Origin: Paracoccus denitrificans
GTDB lineage: Bacteria; Pseudomonadota; Alphaproteobacteria; Rhodobacterales; Rhodobacteraceae
Assembly: GCA_005768755.1 (NCBI GenBank)
Contig: VAFL01000007.1
Location: 1 to 64,000, forward strand
Length of the DNA stretch: 64,000 nt
Reading direction: 5' to 3'
In this document: one piece after another, positions 16,719 through 24,709 of the stretch
How the letters are laid out: each line of letters begins with the position of its first letter
Position numbering within the stretch: the first letter of the stretch is position 1
Notes under the pieces: generated by a model
The model's database searches: none
What the model saw: only the letters and a program-made list of their open reading frames with translations
What the model was told of the DNA's origin: nothing
Program-made: the position numbers and the translations under genes

Positions 16719-17146
16719 TGGCGGGCGTAAACAGCATCGGCAAGCCGCACGCGGCTGACGAAGCCCAATTCCGGGTCGCGCAAGGTGCCCAGTTCCAGAA
16801 CACCGGTGACCGCGATAGGAATGTTGTATTCCAGCACCTTGACCAGCCGCTTGGTATAGACAGCGACGATATCGGCAGGCCAGTCGGCTGCATTGTTGCA
16901 GAAGGGGCAAACCGCCATCGGACGGCGGGTCAGCACGAAGAAGTTGCTTTCTGCGCGCAAAGGCGGCGCCATGAAGCCCTGGACCGAGATCCGCTGATCC
17001 GCCAGCCCAAGCGCCAGATCCGAAAAACTGCGGTCCTTGTTGTAAAGGTCGCGCAGCAGGATGACATCTTCGGCCGCGCGCAGCGGCGACGCGAAGTGCA
17101 ACATGGGTAGCATCAGCAATACATTGCGGCGGGTCAGGGTCGGCAT
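16715..17146 (-). CDS. Exported CxxC protein of a three-gene ABC operon (DUF3299-like)
   Basis: A 143-residue protein with an Arg-containing signal peptide (TLTRRNVLLMLPMLHFASPL, cleavage near RAAED). The mature part has RISVQGFMAPPL (about 52-63) and MAVCPFCNN with C80-x2-C83, followed by a beta-rich tail. The pattern 'GFMAPL ... FFVL ... CPFC' resembles DUF3299 proteins found with FtsX-type ABC systems. The CxxC could bind metal or be redox-active in the periplasm. MPTLTRRN at 17146 is chosen because it starts right at the signal peptide. It heads the operon and begins 72 bases after the alkaline phosphatase stop. Function unproven. Confidence 0.6.
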   Translation of the reverse strand: MPTLTRRNVLLMLPMLHFASPLRAAEDVILLRDLYNKDRSFSDLALGLADQRISVQGFMAPPLRAESNFFVLTRRPMAVCPFCNNAADWPADIVAVYTKRLVKVLEYNIPIAVTGVLELGTLRDPELGFVSRVRLADAVYARQ

Positions 17147-17166
17147 CGCGGAACCTCGGGCGAAGA

Positions 17167-17203
17167 AAATCGGGGCGGGCCGCAAGCGGCACCGCCCCCC
17201 TTT
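17167..17203 (-). terminator. Terminator downstream of the alkaline phosphatase gene
   Basis: GGGGCGG (17172-17178) pairs with CCGCCCC (17192-17198), with extra GCCGC/GCGGC pairing inside. On the minus strand it is followed by GATTTT. It lies between the phosphatase stop and the ABC operon start; read-through could link them. Confidence 0.6.
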
Positions 17204-17218
17204 TGTCTGGCGTCAGCC

Positions 17219-18805
17219 TTATTCGGCGGTGACGGCCTTGTGCATGACGTGGAAGATCATGTTCTGCTCGATCACGCCGCGGAACAGATGCGCCCACGGA
17301 CCGGTGGCCATCACCGCGACATCCTCGCCCGAGTGGGATTCCGACGTCATCGGGACAAGCGCCTGCTGCAGATAATCGATGTCCGTCGCCTGTTCCTGGG
17401 TCAGGTCGGGACGCGATCCGCCATATTGCGGCTGCGGGGCCGGTTGTTCGCCTTCCGCGACCTGCTGCGCGGGGGAATCCGCAGCCTGACCGTCGATATT
17501 GGCATGATCTCCTTCAGCCTCTTCCGGCACGATCTCGTGCATGACAGAGCCTGGGCCATTCAGGTAGCCGGCGACAGTGTAGGGTTTACCGTCGAGGCCC
17601 ATATTCGGCTCTCCGGTATGGGCGTGACCCTGATCGTCGACCTGATAGCACAGTCCGGTGATCGGCGTGCCGATACCACAATAGCCGTTGAAGCTGATGG
17701 CGTGCTCGTGGTCGGCAGTAACAATGATAAGCGTTTCCTCGGGGTTCACCATCTCGACCGCCTTGGCAATTGCCTCGGCGAAGGCAGCGCCATCGGTGAC
17801 GGCGCGGTGCAGGTTGCCGTCATGGTTGGCGTGGTCGACGCGGCCGGCCTCGACCTCAAGGAAATAGCCTTCTTCGTTGTTCGACAGGTTGTTGATGGCC
17901 ATTTCGGTCATCTCGGCCAAGGTCGGCTCTCCGGTGCGGTCCTCTTCGTACTGCATGTGACTTGCTTCGAACAGGCCGAAAACCGGCTTCGTCGGGTCTG
18001 CCGCCGCAGCGGTTTCATCGTTCCAGACATACTGCCAGCCCTTGTCCTGGACTTCCTGAACAAGGTTGCGATCGTCTGTGCGGCGGCCTTCGGCGCCTTC
18101 GTCATCGGTAATGCCATTGGGCAGGAAATGCTGGCGTCCGCCACCCATGACGAAGTCGATTGTGCCCGCGTCGATGGCGTCAATCAACTGGGCCGCGATG
18201 TCCTTCTGGGCGCAGTTTTCCGGCAGTGCGGTGTTGTCTTCCCAGTCGCGGTTCGTGGTCTTGGAATACACCGCCGCCGGCGTCGCATGGGTGACACGCG
18301 CGGTGGACACGATGCCGACCGACTTGCCCATGTCCGTCACGATTTCCGAGAAGGTGGTCAGGCCCGCAGTGGCAGCGCCGTCGCAATTGTCATAGCCGCC
18401 TTCATCGCCCACGTTGATGGTGCCATTGCGCGATTTCACGCCGGTATTCATGGCGCTGGCGGTCGGCGCCGAATCGGGTGTCTGACCATTGGTGGTATAG
18501 GTCTTCACAAGGGCAAGGTTCGGAAACATTTCCTGCGGCAGCACGTGATCTTCGCCGGTGCCGCCCGCCTGCTGTCCGACCCATAGACGGGTGGCATAGT
18601 TGGTGCCGACGCCGTTTCCGTCAGCGACGAACAGGATCACGTTCTTGGCGCGGCCGGTATTGGGCTGGACGGCTTCCAACTCGGCGATGCGGGCTTGTGC
18701 ATCAGTATACCATTCGCTGTCCTGCTGGCTGATCGTGACCTGCGCGGTCGCGGTCGAGGCCACCAGCAGGGCGGTAAGACTAAGGGGGGCAATGCAGTTT
18801 CGCAT
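17219..18805 (-). CDS. Periplasmic alkaline phosphatase (PhoA superfamily)
   Basis: Hydrolyses phosphate monoesters in the periplasm to release phosphate. The 528-residue protein has a signal peptide (residues 1-21, ending TATA-QVT). The metal-binding Asp lies in LFVADGNGVG (59-68), the phosphorylated Ser112 in PDSAPTASAMNTG, and later ligands in VEAGRVDHANHDG and VTADHEHAIS. These bind two Zn and one Mg in the family. A low-complexity insert rich in Gln, Pro and Ala (about 436-465) separates the core from the C-terminal SHSGEDVAV block; such inserts are common in marine-type relatives. A candidate Pho box upstream suggests induction by phosphate starvation. The gene is monocistronic or weakly linked to the ABC operon. 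Confidence 0.9.
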   Translation of the reverse strand: MRNCIAPLSLTALLVASTATAQVTISQQDSEWYTDAQARIAELEAVQPNTGRAKNVILFVADGNGVGTNYATRLWVGQQAGGTGEDHVLPQEMFPNLALVKTYTTNGQTPDSAPTASAMNTGVKSRNGTINVGDEGGYDNCDGAATAGLTTFSEIVTDMGKSVGIVSTARVTHATPAAVYSKTTNRDWEDNTALPENCAQKDIAAQLIDAIDAGTIDFVMGGGRQHFLPNGITDDEGAEGRRTDDRNLVQEVQDKGWQYVWNDETAAAADPTKPVFGLFEASHMQYEEDRTGEPTLAEMTEMAINNLSNNEEGYFLEVEAGRVDHANHDGNLHRAVTDGAAFAEAIAKAVEMVNPEETLIIVTADHEHAISFNGYCGIGTPITGLCYQVDDQGHAHTGEPNMGLDGKPYTVAGYLNGPGSVMHEIVPEEAEGDHANIDGQAADSPAQQVAEGEQPAPQPQYGGSRPDLTQEQATDIDYLQQALVPMTSESHSGEDVAVMATGPWAHLFRGVIEQNMIFHVMHKAVTAE

Positions 18806-18834
18806 GAGAGGCTCCGATTGGTTCGGGCCGGTTC

Positions 18835-18852
18835 ATGACAGCGCAATGTGAA
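18835..18852 (-). promoter_or_regulatory. Candidate Pho box upstream of the alkaline phosphatase
   Basis: On the minus strand the sequence reads TTCACAT-TGCG-CTGTCAT: a perfect CTGTCAT half and a 4/7 half in the correct 7-4-7 spacing of PhoB sites. It is about 30 bases before the start codon, so it would overlap the core promoter or leader; the position is closer than usual. Confidence 0.45.
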
Positions 18853-18903
18853 CCTCGCTTGACGGTAATGTAGCGCTATTGTGACAATCGACTGTTGCGC
18901 GTT

Positions 18904-19878
18904 CTAGCCCCGTCCATGCGGCTCGTCCCAGTCGATGACCGGGTTGATCGGGATGATCCGGTAGGGATTTATGGTGTCGTGGCTATAATGGTAATGCCGC
19001 ACGATATGGTCGAAATCGACGGTGCCGGCGACGCCGGGTATCTGGTAAAGCTCTCGCGTCCACGCCCAAAGATTGCGGTATTCGCGCAGCCACTTTCGGT
19101 TGCATTTGAAATGCGTGTGATAAACCGGGTCAAAGCGCACCATCGTCGTGAACAGACGCCAGTCGGCTTCGGTCAGGCGATCTCCGGTCAGATAGCGGTT
19201 CTGCCCCAGAAGCCCATCCAGCCAGCCAAGGCTTTCGAACAGCGGCAAGACTGCTTCGTCATATGCCTCTTGCGTGGTTGCAAAGCCGGCCTTGTAGACG
19301 CCGTTGTTCACGGTGTCATAGATACGCGCATTCAATTCCTCGATCTTCGGACGCAGGTCTTCGGGATAGAAATCCTGCGTGTCGCCGGTCAGCCCGTTGA
19401 ACGCGGAATTGAACATCCGGATGATCTCGGCACTTTCGTTGCTGACGATGGTTTCCTGCTGCTTGTCCCACAGCACCGGCACCGTTACCCGGCCAGAGGC
19501 GTTCGGATCAGCGCGCAGATAGATGTCGCGCAGATAGGGCAACCCGAACAGCTGGTCGCCTGTGGCACCGGGGAAATCGGTCCGAAACTCCCATCCGTCG
19601 CGCATCATGTCGGGGTGCACGGCAGAGATGTCGATGTGCGGCGCCAGCCCCTTCAACGCCCTAAAGACAAGCGTTCGATGGGCCCAGGGGCAGGCCAGAC
19701 AGACATACAGGTGATAGCGCCCGCTTTCCGCCGCAAAGCCACCTTCGCCCGTGGGTCCAGGCGCGCCGTCCGGCGTGATCCAGTTCCGCCACGAGGTCGT
19801 GCTGCGCTGGAACCGCCCGCCCGTGCTTTCGGTGTCATACCATTTGTCGTGCCAGACCCCGTCGACCAACAGTCCCAT
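18904..19878 (-). CDS. Glutathionyl-hydroquinone reductase (Xi-class GST, YqjG/ECM4)
   Basis: Reduces glutathionyl-hydroquinones to hydroquinones with glutathione. The 324-residue protein is typical of the Xi class: the catalytic Cys63 lies in VCLACPWAHRTL, preceded by the long N-terminal arm WYDTESTGGRFQRSTTSW. The C-terminal helical domain has LTGDRLTEADWRLFTTMVRF and ends with the family's HYHYSHDTINPYRI. It is a single gene; the next gene upstream is hflX. It belongs to quinone detoxification, but the particular substrate cannot be read from the sequence. Confidence 0.9.
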   Translation of the reverse strand: MGLLVDGVWHDKWYDTESTGGRFQRSTTSWRNWITPDGAPGPTGEGGFAAESGRYHLYVCLACPWAHRTLVFRALKGLAPHIDISAVHPDMMRDGWEFRTDFPGATGDQLFGLPYLRDIYLRADPNASGRVTVPVLWDKQQETIVSNESAEIIRMFNSAFNGLTGDTQDFYPEDLRPKIEELNARIYDTVNNGVYKAGFATTQEAYDEAVLPLFESLGWLDGLLGQNRYLTGDRLTEADWRLFTTMVRFDPVYHTHFKCNRKWLREYRNLWAWTRELYQIPGVAGTVDFDHIVRHYHYSHDTINPYRIIPINPVIDWDEPHGRG

Positions 19879-20008
19879 TCTTTATCCTTTCGCAGGTTGC
19901 GCGGGCTGATCGGAATGCCCGACCAGCCAATCAGTCATTATCACGAATTTCTGTCGCCCCACGGGAAACAGCCCAATCGCATCAGGACAATCGGGCAAGA
20001 AGTTCCTG

Positions 20009-21307
20009 TTACAGCGCCAGATAAGTGTCGCGCTGACGGGCTGTCCACATCACGTCCAGCACGAAACCATCGTCGGTCTCGCGCTCGGCCTCTACCACGC
20101 CAGCCTCGTGCAGCCATGCACGGCGGCGACCGTCGCTGAAATCAAGCCGAAGCTCTGCTGGCTCTCGCGGCTCCTCCAGAACCAGTTGAAGCGCAGAGTT
20201 GATGGCATCCGTCAGATCATCCAGCCCTTCGCCCGTCAGGGCGCTGACAGCCTGCACACCTTCCGTCCTTTGATCGGTTCGGCGCAGCGCTTCCCGTGTG
20301 GCGGGCGAAAGCGCATCGATCTTGTTCCAGACCTCGATCAGGGCGACATCCTCATCCACGCCAAGCGAATCGAGGATCTCAGCCACGTCCTCGGCCTGTT
20401 CCTCGGTCTCGGGGTGGGAAATGTCGCGCACGTGCAAGATCAGATCGGCTTCCAGCACTTCTTCCAGCGTGGCGCGAAATGCAGCGACCAGTTCATGGGG
20501 CAGATCGCTGATGAAGCCTACCGTGTCCGACAGGATGATCCGCCGTCCGCCCGGCAATGTGATGGCCCGCATCGTCGGGTCAAGCGTGGCGAACAGCATG
20601 TCCTTGGCCAAAACCTCGGCCCCGGTCAACCGGTTGAACAGCGTCGATTTTCCGGCGTTGGTATAGCCGACCAAGGCGACGATCGGATAGGGAACCTTGG
20701 CACGAGAGGCGCGATGAAGCGTGCGCGTCTTGACCACCCGGTCAAGCTGGCGGCGCAGGCGCGCCATTTGTTCGTCGATGGCGCGGCGATCGGCCTCGAT
20801 CTGGGTTTCACCGGGGCCACCGACGAATCCAAGCCCACCCCGCTGCCGTTCCAGGTGGGTCCACGCACGCACAAGCCGTGTGCGCTGATAGGACAGCGCG
20901 GCCAATTCGACCTGCAGAACACCTTCGCGCGTCCGCGCGCGGTCGGCAAAAATTTCCAGGATCAGGCCGGTCCGGTCCAGGATCTTTACGTCCCACGCCT
21001 TTTCCAGATTGCGCTGCTGGACAGGGGTCACCGGGCCGTCGATCAACACCAGTTCAGCCTCGACCGCCTTCAATGCCTCGGCGATTTCGTCCAGCTTGCC
21101 CTTGGTGAACAGCCGCCCCGGCTCTGCCTTGCGCAGCCGGACGGCCTGGGCACCGACGATTTCGACACCCGGCAAGGCATGGGCAAGGGCAACGGCTTCT
21201 TCCAACGCATTATCCGCGGTGCGGCGCTGCGCGCCGACGCCGTCGATGTCAGGATGGATCACAAAGGCGCGGGTGGGTGCACGTTCGGTGATATGGGCCT
21301 CGGCCAA
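20009..21307 (-). CDS. hflX: GTPase HflX (ribosome-associated)
   Basis: A 432-residue GTPase that binds the 50S subunit and splits stalled 70S ribosomes, notably under heat stress. The N-terminal HflX domain has the glycine-rich GGLGFVGGPGETQIEADRR (157-175). The G-domain carries G1 GYTNAGKS (214-221), G3 DTVGF (261-265) and NKID later. No ATG fits the start: the best choice is TTG at 21307, directly after the TGA of hfq with no gap (TGATTG), which implies translational coupling. hfq-hflX order is widespread in proteobacteria. Confidence 0.92.
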   Translation of the reverse strand: MAEAHITERAPTRAFVIHPDIDGVGAQRRTADNALEEAVALAHALPGVEIVGAQAVRLRKAEPGRLFTKGKLDEIAEALKAVEAELVLIDGPVTPVQQRNLEKAWDVKILDRTGLILEIFADRARTREGVLQVELAALSYQRTRLVRAWTHLERQRGGLGFVGGPGETQIEADRRAIDEQMARLRRQLDRVVKTRTLHRASRAKVPYPIVALVGYTNAGKSTLFNRLTGAEVLAKDMLFATLDPTMRAITLPGGRRIILSDTVGFISDLPHELVAAFRATLEEVLEADLILHVRDISHPETEEQAEDVAEILDSLGVDEDVALIEVWNKIDALSPATREALRRTDQRTEGVQAVSALTGEGLDDLTDAINSALQLVLEEPREPAELRLDFSDGRRRAWLHEAGVVEAERETDDGFVLDVMWTARQRDTYLAL

Positions 21308-21541
21308 TCAGTCGTCGCCTTCATATAGATTGATCGGAGCACCGGGCATGATTGTCGAAATCGCATGCTTGTAGACAAGTTGCGACTGACCGTCGCGGCG
21401 CAGCAACACGCAGAAGTTGTCAAACCAGGTAATGACGCCCTGAAGCTTGACGCCGTTGATCAGAAAGATCGTAACCGGAACCTTCGCCTTGCGGACATGG
21501 TTCAGGAAGGCATCCTGAAGATTTTGTTTGTCAGCAGCCAT
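21308..21541 (-). CDS. hfq: RNA chaperone Hfq
   Basis: A 77-residue Sm-like protein that forms hexamers and pairs small RNAs with mRNAs. Sm1 is [20 protein letters not shown] (21-40) and Sm2 is YKHAISTI (57-64). The short C-terminus ([12 protein letters not shown]) is typical of alphaproteobacteria, which lack the long tail of E. coli Hfq. The ATG at 21541 gives the normal N-terminus [13 protein letters not shown]. It is followed immediately by hflX. Confidence 0.96.
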   Translation of the reverse strand: MAADKQNLQDAFLNHVRKAKVPVTIFLINGVKLQGVITWFDNFCVLLRRDGQSQLVYKHAISTIMPGAPINLYEGDD

Positions 21542-21635
21542 GGTTAGGTCCCTGTTCTGATTGTTTTTCAAAATCTATGAAACGAATCGTGACCTGACAA
21601 GCGCGGCTTGCATTACGGACACATCCTGTGGCCAA

Positions 21636-23273
21636 TCAGCGACGCCAGAAGTCCGGTGCCAGAAGCGCCAGGATCGCCAGCGTTTCCAGCCGCCCGACGA
21701 TCATGGCCCCCGCAAGCACCGATTTCGGCAGCAAAGCAAGGCCGGACCACCCTTCGAACGGGTTAGAGGCATAGCCCGCACTGGCTTCAAAGCTGGGGGT
21801 AAGCGCAATGGTGCCGGCCAGTGGTCCGGTATTGGTCAGGGCCGAGACCGACAGCATCACAGCGGTGTCGAATTCGATCTGATGGATGGAAATGAGAATC
21901 ACCGTCGCCGCGATGGAAAGTGCGAACAGCATGAAGAAAATGAATGCGAGGTAGGCACCTTCTCCGCGCAGCCGTCGACCCATCCGACCACCCCCTGCGA
22001 CCGATGCCGGGTGTACGATCTGTTCCAGTTCGCGCTGGCTCTGACTGGCAAGTGCATAGACCCGCAGCAGCTTGACGCCGCCGGCGGTGGTCGCGATGCC
22101 GCCGCCCATCATGGCCAGACCGGCCAGCAGAAGGCCCGGCGACTGCAGACCCGACCAACTGCGTGCGCCCTGCCAGTCGACCGAGTTCCAGCCGGTTGTG
22201 GTCAGGAAGGACATGGCGTTGAACAGCCCGCCCCATGTGGCGACCGCGGCATTGCGGATACTGACCGCCAGCCCTTCCGGCGCGGCAGAGCCTTCGTTTA
22301 CCTGTTCAATGCTGAACACGAAATGCCGGGCAAACAGCAGCACCGCGACAAGAATGACGACACCGAAGCCGATCCGCAATTCGGGGTCCGCCGTGACGGA
22401 ATCGCTGGCCCGCAACTGACCCGCACCCGGCCACAGACGGCGCGACATCGCAAAGATCAGGAAGCAGAAGACCAGCATCTCGCCTGGAATGCCGGAATGC
22501 GCACCAATCGACCCCGTAACCGGCGAGATACCCGACGTAGACAGCGTACCCATGGCGCGGGTCAGCGCAATCAGGCCGGGATCGCCCGCCAACAGCAGCG
22601 CCACCCAAAGCGCGATTGTCAGCCCGCCATAAATTGGCGCGATGTCCCGCATGACACGCAGCGCCCTCATGCTGGGGGTCGCGCGCTCTCCGACCGAGGT
22701 ATAGAACAGCTGTCCCGCCTGCCGCCGCCGCGAGGTCGCGCTTTCGGGCAGCGGCTGAAAGCGTTCGTCGCGGCCGTAAGGCGAGGCCATGATCTCGAAC
22801 CCGCCGACCTTCAGGGGCGCCAGCACCGCAACCGCCGTAACCAGGACGAACAGCCCGCCCATCCAGCCCACAAGCGAACGCCACAGATGCAAAGGCGGGG
22901 CCAGCATGTCGGCGGCATAAAGCGTCGCACCCGTGGTGGTCAGGCAGCTGACCATCTCCCACCAGGCATTGAACAGGCCGGTATCCGGCAACGCCATGGA
23001 CAGGGGCACGCCAAGCGCCAGAGGCAGCAGCCCGAACACCGCCAGCATCGTCGCCAGCACCGGCAGCCCGTTGCCGCCTTGCGGCTGCGCGCGGCCCGAC
23101 GTCGCGATTCCCAGAAGCGCGGTCATGACCAGCATCAACAGCGAACTGAAAACGAAATAGCCAGCAATCGCGCGCCATCCGGTCGCCGCCGCGTAGCCGG
23201 CCGGCACCAGCATTGCCAGACCGGCGATCCCGATCAACAGCACAAGCAGTGGCAGGCGGCCCAGAATCAGCAT
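21636..23273 (-). CDS. trkH: Trk potassium uptake protein, membrane subunit
   Basis: A 545-residue K+ channel-like transporter with about ten hydrophobic segments. Four filter loops are visible: TTTGAT (112-117), STSGIS (245-250), TTTGWN (358-363) and TNTGPL (480-485), each with the conserved Gly lining the K+ path. It works with TrkA, whose gene lies directly upstream: the trkA stop overlaps this start by one base (TGATG). The charged stretch at 425-440 (GGGRMGRRLRGEGA) is probably cytosolic and contacts TrkA. Confidence 0.93.
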   Translation of the reverse strand: MLILGRLPLLVLLIGIAGLAMLVPAGYAAATGWRAIAGYFVFSSLLMLVMTALLGIATSGRAQPQGGNGLPVLATMLAVFGLLPLALGVPLSMALPDTGLFNAWWEMVSCLTTTGATLYAADMLAPPLHLWRSLVGWMGGLFVLVTAVAVLAPLKVGGFEIMASPYGRDERFQPLPESATSRRRQAGQLFYTSVGERATPSMRALRVMRDIAPIYGGLTIALWVALLLAGDPGLIALTRAMGTLSTSGISPVTGSIGAHSGIPGEMLVFCFLIFAMSRRLWPGAGQLRASDSVTADPELRIGFGVVILVAVLLFARHFVFSIEQVNEGSAAPEGLAVSIRNAAVATWGGLFNAMSFLTTTGWNSVDWQGARSWSGLQSPGLLLAGLAMMGGGIATTAGGVKLLRVYALASQSQRELEQIVHPASVAGGGRMGRRLRGEGAYLAFIFFMLFALSIAATVILISIHQIEFDTAVMLSVSALTNTGPLAGTIALTPSFEASAGYASNPFEGWSGLALLPKSVLAGAMIVGRLETLAILALLAPDFWRR

Positions 23274-24649
23274 CAGAAGAAGTCGATGGCGACCTGCAAC
23301 AGCCGCTCCACCTCGGGGACGTCATCGGTCAGCGCGAAGATGCAGACGATATCGCCTTCTTCTATGCGGGTATCGGGCATGGGTTTTACGATTCGGTCGC
23401 CCTTCGCGACCATGCCGATCAGCGCGCCTTCGGGCAGGTCGATATCGCGGATGGGCCGTCCCGACATGGATGATGTGGGCAGGATCTGCGCCTCGATCAC
23501 CTCGGCTTCTGCATCGCCGATTGAATAGATGTCACGCACCCGACCGTGGCGGACGTGGCGCAGGATCGTCGACACCGTGGTCGAGCGCGGGTTGATATAG
23601 GCGTCGATGTCCAACGGCCCCATCAGTGACACGAGCGTCGGATCGTTGACCAGGCTGACCACCATCTTGGAACCGGCCTGTTTGGCGCGCACAGCGGCCA
23701 GGATGTTGACCTTGTCGTCATCGGTCAGGGTCAGCACGGCATCGGCCTTGCTGATCGCCGCTTCCTCAAGCAGTTCCGACGACAGACCGTCGCCATTCAG
23801 CACAATCGTCCGCTCCAGCTCATCGGCCGCGTGTTCGGCGCTTGCGCGATTGCGTTCGATGATTTTGGTGCGCACCCGCTGCGGCGATGCTTCCAGCGCC
23901 TTGGCCACGGCAAGCCCGACATTGCCACCACCAATGATGATGACGCGTTCGGGCCGCGTGGTTTCCTTGCCGAAAATTTCCAGCGTGCGGTCGGCATCCT
24001 CGCGCGAGGAAAAGACATAAATCTGATCGCCCGCGAACAGCTGGTCGTTGGGATCCGGGACGAACAGCCGACCCTCGCGCCTGACGCCAACCACGATTGC
24101 GAACAGGCTGGAAAAAAGTTCCGTCAGCTGGCGCAGCGGCGTGTTCAGGGCCGGGCTGTCCTCGTCCAGGACGATACCCAGAAGGCGAACGCGGCCATCC
24201 AGGAAATCTTCGACATCGAAGGTAGAGGGCGCGCGCAGCCGGGCCAGGGCAGCCTTCGCCACCTCGCGTTCGGGACTGATGACAACGTCGATCGGCAGAT
24301 GATCGGTGCGGTAAAGGTCAGAATAGATTGCATCGAGATAGGCAGAACTGCGCAACCGCGCGATCTTGCGGGGCACCCTGAACAGCGAATGCGCGACCTG
24401 ACAGGTGACCATGTTCACCTCGTCCGAATGGGTGGCGGCAATGATCAGATCCGCATCGCGCGCGCCCGCGCGGTCCAGAACATCCGGATGGCTGGCAAAG
24501 CCTTCGACGCCCTGCACATCCAGTGCCTCGGTCGCGCGGCGCACAAGTTCGCCGTTATTGTCAATCACGGTGACGTCGTTGCTTTCACCCGAAAGGTGCC
24601 GTGCGATTTGCCAACCGACCTGCCCTGCGCCACAGATGATGATCTTCAT
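23273..24649 (-). CDS. trkA: Trk potassium uptake protein, NAD-binding regulatory subunit
   Basis: The 458-residue cytosolic gate of the Trk system. Two RCK (KTN plus TrkA_C) modules in tandem are seen: GAGQVG (7-12) opens the first Rossmann fold and IIIGGGNVGLAVA (about 237-249) the second; each is followed by a TrkA_C domain (for example MPDTRIEEGDIVCIFA near the C-terminus). It binds NAD(H)/ATP and controls TrkH opening. It is coupled to trkH by a one-base overlap. Confidence 0.95.
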   Translation of the reverse strand: MKIIICGAGQVGWQIARHLSGESNDVTVIDNNGELVRRATEALDVQGVEGFASHPDVLDRAGARDADLIIAATHSDEVNMVTCQVAHSLFRVPRKIARLRSSAYLDAIYSDLYRTDHLPIDVVISPEREVAKAALARLRAPSTFDVEDFLDGRVRLLGIVLDEDSPALNTPLRQLTELFSSLFAIVVGVRREGRLFVPDPNDQLFAGDQIYVFSSREDADRTLEIFGKETTRPERVIIIGGGNVGLAVAKALEASPQRVRTKIIERNRASAEHAADELERTIVLNGDGLSSELLEEAAISKADAVLTLTDDDKVNILAAVRAKQAGSKMVVSLVNDPTLVSLMGPLDIDAYINPRSTTVSTILRHVRHGRVRDIYSIGDAEAEVIEAQILPTSSMSGRPIRDIDLPEGALIGMVAKGDRIVKPMPDTRIEEGDIVCIFALTDDVPEVERLLQVAIDFF

Positions 24650-24709
24650 GTCATCCCCTTCGTTCTTGCCGAAGGTGTAGGCCCAGCAGGCGCGAGGGTC
24701 AATGAAGCC

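Noticed and set aside
21561..23528. A 655-residue open frame on the plus strand over trkH
   Set aside because: It is antisense to a fully recognisable TrkH; its translation is rich in Arg, Gln, His and Pro without domains, the usual shadow of a high-GC gene.
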